A DNA stretch of 64,000 nucleotides from the NCBI GenBank assembly GCA_965112735.1, contig OZ218962.1:2914001-2978000 (forward strand), written 5' to 3'. How positions within the stretch are numbered: the first letter of the stretch is position 1; each line of letters begins with the position of its first letter. The notes beneath the pieces were generated by a model. That model searched no databases, was not told the DNA's origin, and worked only from the letters and a program-made list of their open reading frames with translations. This stretch comes from Phaeosaccion multiseriatum (lineage: Eukaryota; Ochrophyta, other classes). A program made the translations under genes and the position numbers. Of this stretch, positions 59,137 to 64,000 are shown one piece after another.

Positions 59137-62100
59137 GGGGAGAACAACTGCACCGACCTTTTCGTTCTCTCTGTGCTTCCGCATGATGACCTCATCTTCC
59201 GTCTCTTCCTCCTCGAGAGCGCCCTCCGAAGCCGCCATGGAGCTCTGGAACAGGTCGTCCATCTGAGCAGTTTCGGGGCAGACCGGAGCAGAATGGGGGA
59301 GAATGGGCAAGTGGAACCGAAGACAAGGAAGAGGGGAGGAGAGGCCGAGTGAGTGAGTGAATTCGTTCCATTTCTTCCTCGAAGGGGTTGAAGAGGAGCT
59401 GGCTAGTGAGCGAACTTGCAGACAGGCTCTCGTCTATTCATTCCCACTGGGCCTTTCCTCCTCCTACATGCTACTGCATATGCATCCTTCCTTCCTTCCT
59501 TCCTTTCATCCTTCCTTTCTTTCTTCCTTCCTTCCTTCCTTCCTTCCTTCCTTCCTTCCTTCGCCTCCCCCTATGTCTCTGTGGGCTTGCAACATACGCA
59601 GGCTACTCTCCTTCTTTTCGGGGAAGGAAGGGAGGAGGGAAGGGAAGAAGGAAGGAATGGAGCAAGGAGGGAAGGAAGGAAGGAAGGAAGGAAGGAAGGA
59701 AGGAAGGAAGGAAGGAAGGAAGGAAGGAAGGAAGGAAGGAAGGAAGGAAGGAAGGAAGAAGGAAGGAAGGAACGAACGAACGAAGGAAGGAAGGAAGGAA
59801 GGAAGGAAGGAAGGAAGGAAGGAAGGAAGGAAGGAAGGAAGGAAGGAAGGAAGGAAGGAAGGAAGAAAGGAAGGAAGGAAGGAAGGAAGGAAGGAAGGAA
59901 GGAAGGAAGGAAGGAAGGAGGAGGACCGCGTGCTGGTATCGATAGCATCGCCATTTAATCGACTCGATGTTCAACAAACGGAAACGCACACTGCAGCTCC
60001 CTCCCTAATCTATGAAGAGACACCTTATGATTTCGTAAGCTTACGTAAGTACATACCTGCTGTGCCTCTGTATCAACATCCTGCACCCTCTGGCGCATCC
60101 TGCCCGCGAGGCTGAGACGGAGAGGGTCCGCCTCGGCAGATGTGATGATCTTCTCGGCCGCAGCAGTCTGGGGGGTGGGGAGGGAGGAGTAGCGAGGGCG
60201 GAGAGGAGAGAGACAGAGGGGGGAGAGGAGGGAGAGGGGGGAGAGGGGGGGTTGGCGGGGGAGGAGAGCTGGGCAACAAATAGAGGGAAGAGCACCCTAT
60301 GCGGTGGAGGGAGACGGAGAGGGAGATGGAGAGGGAGGGGAGAGGGAGGGGAGAGGGAGGGGAGAGGGAGGGGAGAGGGAGGGGAGAGGGAGGGGAGAGG
60401 GAGGGGAGAGGAAGGGGAGAGGGAGGCAACAGTTTCGCTACAGAGAATGGATAAGTCAATGGAGCCCTAAGGAGGAAGTCAATTAACAAGTCAATGAAGC
60501 CCGGCCTTGCCCTTTTCCATATATATATAATATATATACATTATGTATACATACCTTCCAGAGGTGTGAGAACTCGTTGTTCTGCCTGGCGATTCTCGAA
60601 GCCAAGGACGCCTGCGCGTTGTGGGAGGTCTGCACACGATCACTGCGAGGTGAGGTGGGAAGGGGGTGGCCCAGAGAGAGAGAGGGGGAGAACGGGGTGG
60701 GGACAGAGGGAGAGGGAGGGGAGAGAAGAGAGGCAGGAAGAGCGTCGGTTACGGATAAAAAGAGGGTAAGGTGGATTCATCACGGCTTTCACATCTGTCC
60801 GTCCGTCTCACTTTCGCTCTCCAGCAGCAGCACCAGAGATCGAAGGCTCCTCTCTCCACTCAATGTCGATGGAAGAAGAGATAAGCACCACCCACCCCCA
60901 CCGACTACATCCCACCCATACAACCCCGACCCCACCCATGACCAACCATACCCATTCATGATCCACCCCAACCACACACATTCATGATCCATCGCCCCTC
61001 CAACCCGACTCCCGTCCCCAAGACAACATCGATACCCAATCAAGCACCCCACCCCCCCCCCCCAAAGTGCACTCACGTGGAGTGTTCGCCCGCCAGGCCC
61101 GCCCCTTGTTTGCTTGTCTCCTCCTCCTTGAGCTGCTTGTGCTTGCTCTCCACCCGCAGGGCCCTCTCTCTGGCCTTCTTGCCCGCCTCTGCCTGCTGCC
61201 GCTCCTTGTCGGTGGGCTCGTTGGGATCGGCCTTTCGTACAATGAGCCGCACTCCTGAGGGAGGGAGGGAGGGAGGGTGAGAGGGAGGGAGGGAGGGAGG
61301 GAGGGAGGGAAGGAGGGAGGGAGGGAGGGTGAGAGGGGGAGGGAGAGAGAGAGAGGGGGAGAGGGGGAGAGGGAGAGAGGAAGGAAGGAAGGAAGGAAGG
61401 AAGGAAGGGAGGAAGGAAGAGAGGAAGGAAGGAAGGAAGGAAGGAAGGAAGGAAGGAAGGAAGAAAGAAAGGAAGAAAGGAAGAAAGGAAGGGAGGGAGG
61501 GAGGGAGGGAGGGAGGGAGCGAGGAAGGAAGGAAGGAAGGAAGGAAGGAAGGAAGGAAGGAAGGAAGGAAGGAAGGAAGGAAGGAAGGAAGGAAGGAAGG
61601 AAGGAAGGAAGGAAGGAAGGAAGGAAGGAAGGAAGGAAGGAAGGAAGGAAGGAAGGAAGGAAGGAAGGAAGGGAGGGAGGGAGGGAGGAAAGAAGGAAGG
61701 AAGGAAGGAAGGAAGGAAGGAAGAGAGAGATGGGTGGGTGCGGGGGCGGAGGGATGGGCATGCCGCGTGTGCGTGCGTGCGTGTGGATGTCTAGATGTAT
61801 GCGTGCGTGCGTGCGTGCGTGTGCTTGGGTATATGTCTCTGTGCGTGGGTGTGTGTTCCAGTCTGAGTGACTGCCACTTCCCTAACCCCTCCCCTACCGT
61901 CCCCACCCCCTCTCCTCTTGCACCATACGCACCCGCTGTGACCTGCCGCGGGTCCGTGACTCCGTTCCAGCGCGTGAGGTCTCTGACGGACACGTCATAC
62001 TTGGCTGCGATTCGGCTGAGACCCTCCCCTGCAGACACAATATGGTACTTGTGTTCACGCTTCTTGCGAGAGTCCACCCACCTCCAGTATCTGCAGAGGA

Positions 62101-63722
62101 TGGCAGTGGATGGGGGTGAGGGGTGAGGGGTGAGGAGGTGGGGGTGTATACGCCGCATGCCTCCCTACCCGTATGCCTCTCCACTGCGCCGCTCGTCTCC
62201 TCTGAGTATCCCGTTCTCTCTCTCTCCCTCTGTCCGGCCTCACCTTAGGGTGCCATCGCTGGAGGCCGAGAGGATCTTCTTGGTGTCGAAGGCCTGCTGC
62301 AGCACGGCGTCGGAGTGTCCTCTGAGGCTCATCATGAGCTCTCCCGAGCTGATGTCCGTCACCGCAACGACACTGTCCGCCCCGGCAGACACAATCTTCA
62401 TGGCGTCTGTCTGCACCTGCCACACTCGGCCCTGTTGGTGTGTTGTGTTGTGTGTGTTGTGTACGCAGTATATCAGCAAGCGCAAGCAAAGGGAGGTATT
62501 GATAAGAAAAGAAAGCAAAGCTTCACAGGGGGAGCGACGAGCACCAGCCGCAGCGGTTGGTGGTACAGCAGTGCAGTGTTCTCTCATCTGCCTTCTTCCT
62601 TCCTTCCCTCAGGACTGGCCAAGGTGGAGTGAGCACAGCCCTCCCCTCCTCTCCCTCACTCCTCCCTTCCCCGGGCCTCAGCTGAAAAAATTCCCCTTCT
62701 CTGTCGCGTCGCCAAACCAACCCCCCTGCCCTCTCTCCCCTCCCCTCCCTTCCTCCCTCCCTCTCTCCCTCTCTCCCTCTCTCCCTCTCTCCCTCTCTCC
62801 CTCCCTCCCTTCCTTACTCCCTCCCTCCCTCCCTCCCTCCCTTCCTCCCTCCCTCTCTCCCTCCCTCCCTCTCTCCCTCCCTCCTTCCCTCCCTCCCTCC
62901 CTCCCTCCCTCCCTTCCTTCCTTCCTTCCTTCCTTCCTCCCTCCCTCCCTCCCTCCCTTCCTCCCTCCCTCTCTCCCTCCCTCCCTCCCTCCCTCTCTCC
63001 CTCATTGACTCACCTCATGAACTTTAACCTCCAGCATGACCATCCCTGTCTCTGTCCACCACACCTTAATACTCCCATCAACGTGCCCGCTCACCACCTC
63101 GAGCTCGCCGTACGTCAGGGCAGTGACACCCTGCGGTGTGACAGTTACACCCTGCGGTGTGACACCCTGCGGTGTGACAGTTACACCCTGCCGGTACGAC
63201 TCGAGGCGGGTCTTGGCATAGAGCTTGTGCACGTCGCGCTCGTCTCTATGGGGGGGTCAGAGGGGGTCAGAGGGTAGAGGAGGTGAACGGGATAGAGGGG
63301 CGTCAGTGTGGAGAGTAGAGGGTGTCGGTGTGGGGACTAGAGGGTATCGATGTAGAGAGTAGAGAGTATCGACATAGAGAGTAGAGGGTGTCGATGTAGG
63401 GAATAGAGGGTATCGATGTAGAGAGTAGAGAGTAGAGAATATCGATGCAGAGAGTATGGATGTCGAGAGGAGAGGGTATCGACATAGAAAGTAGACGGTG
63501 TCGACATAGCGTCAGAGGGGGACATGAAGGAGAGAGGGAGAGAACGAGGTGTTTCTACAGGCATAACCGGTTACTGTAATGGGCAGGCAGGCACTCACTT
63601 CCCCTTGGGCGTCTTCCAGATGAGTATGTCTCCATCGGCACAGCCACTCAGCAACCCCCATGTGCCGCACTGCAGTGCCATGACACTCTTGGTGTGGCCG
63701 TGTAGGGTGCGCAGCAGCTGGC
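58123..63722 (-). CDS. WD40 repeat and LysM protein with acidic/Gly-rich tail (5' end outside window)
   Basis: Nine exons: 63722-63599, 63245-63014, 62431-62244, 62090-61933, 61254-61077, 60642-60555, 60167-60057, 59262-59158, 58893-58123. They join in phase to 650 codons and a stop. WD40-type units: LLRTLHGHTKSVMAL with DGDILIW; VVSGHVDGSIKVWW; VSAGADSVVAVTD; LRGHSDAVLQ with SASSDGTLRYWRW. A LysM domain follows: YHIVSAGEGLSRIAAKYDVS, LTRWNGV, completed across the intron by VRLIVRK. Helical exons (RIARQNNEFSHLWK, LRLSLAGRMRQRVQDVD) and MDDLFQSSMAASEGALEEEE come next; the last exon has LTRVVWELGGEFALQCIHED and then long Glu and Gly runs. No secretion signal visible. LysM without a signal sequence resembles intracellular LysM adaptors (inference). 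Upstream exons are missing. Confidence 0.85.
59263..61076. repeat. Simple repeats in introns of the WD40-LysM gene (GGAA, GGGA/GGAGA)
   Basis: CCTT tract 59480-59560, GGAA tract 59660-59925, GGGAGA tract 60190-60425, AT-rich TATATATA stretch 60519-60540. Exons at 60057-60167 and 60555-60642 lie in between; 60643-61076 has only CA/CCA-rich sequence. Confidence 0.9.
61255..61932. repeat. (GGGA)n and (GGAA)n tracts in the LysM intron
   Basis: GGGA units start next to the splice acceptor (61258) and grade into a GGAA tract 61379-61720, then GTGC/GTGCGT units. The intron splits the LysM domain. Confidence 0.93.
62432..63013. repeat. (CCCT)n tract and 16-bp word in a WD40 intron
   Basis: CCCT/CTCT tract 62735-63003. 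The word GGTTGGTGGTACAGCAG is at 62555-62571, one of few copies outside an exon. Confidence 0.85.
63121..63192 (-). repeat. In-frame minisatellite in a WD40 exon
   Basis: ACACCCTGCGGTGTGACAGT units code for QGVTVTPQGVTPQGVTVTP inside exon 63245-63014. The insertion lies just upstream of the ELEVVSGHVDGSIKVWW repeat and keeps the frame. Confidence 0.8.
63246..63598. repeat. Minisatellite intron between WD40 exons
   Basis: Units of the type GGTATCGATGTAGAGAGTAG, about 20-24 bp and imperfect, from 63300 to 63510. Confidence 0.85.
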
Positions 63723-63749
63723 CTGGAGGGGGAGGGGAGTGGAGGAAAG

Positions 63750-64000
63750 AGGAGGGGAGATGAGAGGAGAGGAGAGGAGATGAGAGGAGGGGAGAGGAGA
63801 TGAGAGGAGAGGAGAGGAGATGAGAGGAGAGGAGAGGAGAGGAGAGGAGAGGAGAGGAGAGGAGAGGAGAGGAGATAAGAGGAGAGGAGAGGAGAGGAGA
63901 GGAGAGGAGAGGAGAGGAGAGGAGAGGAGAGGAGAGGAGAGGAGAGGAGAGGAGAGGAGAGGAGAGGAGAGGAGAGGAGAGGAGAGGAGAGGAGAGGAGA
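63750..64000. repeat. (GGAGA)n pentanucleotide tract at the window end
   Basis: About 250 bp of GAGAG units with TGAGAG variants in the intron upstream of the first visible WD40 exon; continues past the window. Confidence 0.95.

Overview
The window is nuclear DNA from a GC-rich eukaryote, most likely a single-celled alga or related protist. Genes are split by many short GT-AG introns, and exons joined at consensus splice sites stay in frame over tens of exons. Introns are packed with very long microsatellites and minisatellites. No prokaryotic operon structure, tRNA, rRNA or CRISPR array was seen. The families present (GCC2/GCC3-type Cys-rich ectodomain with a cupredoxin-like segment, FNIP-like repeats, WD40 joined to LysM) would suit a stramenopile-type alga, but species cannot be set from the sequence alone.

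Region 1 (1-29235, +) is one giant gene whose 5' end lies outside the window. I can join 46 exons into one open frame of 4,078 codons plus stop: Cys-rich extracellular repeats, a cupredoxin-like block, one transmembrane helix (8087-8158), a cytoplasmic charged coiled coil of over 2,000 residues, and a C-terminal conserved block with an acidic/glycine tail. It looks like a membrane-anchored surface or scaffold protein.

Region 2 (29.4-57 kb) is a cluster of FNIP-like repeat genes (about 19-22 residue units of the type FNxPLxLPxxLxxVxFGxx). After a spliced founder-like member (29439-32681, -), which carries a frameshift, and a divergent unrecognised gene (33172-35461, +), the cluster is built from head-to-head FNIP pairs: A(-)/A'(+ fragment), B(-)/C(+), D(-)/F(+), E(-)/G(+). 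Pairs share a conserved intergenic segment. A, B, F and G look intact. C has lost its 3' end, D and E have damaged N-termini or frameshifts, and A' is a stub. Two near-identical receiver-like (REC) ORFs (35686-36804 and 40319-41461) belong to a duplicated block. Two retroelement remnants with target-site duplications sit between B and C.

Region 3 (58123-63722, -) is the 3' part of a gene coding for WD40 repeats, a LysM domain, a helical segment and an acidic/glycine-rich tail (650 codons in the window; 5' end outside).

Three short sequence families run across the window: a 10-bp unit (TGGCAGTGGA) in nearly all introns and in both orientations, a roughly 16-bp word (GCAGTTGGTGRTACAG) that sits mostly inside exons in either orientation, and microsatellites whose unit matches the neighbouring splice site.
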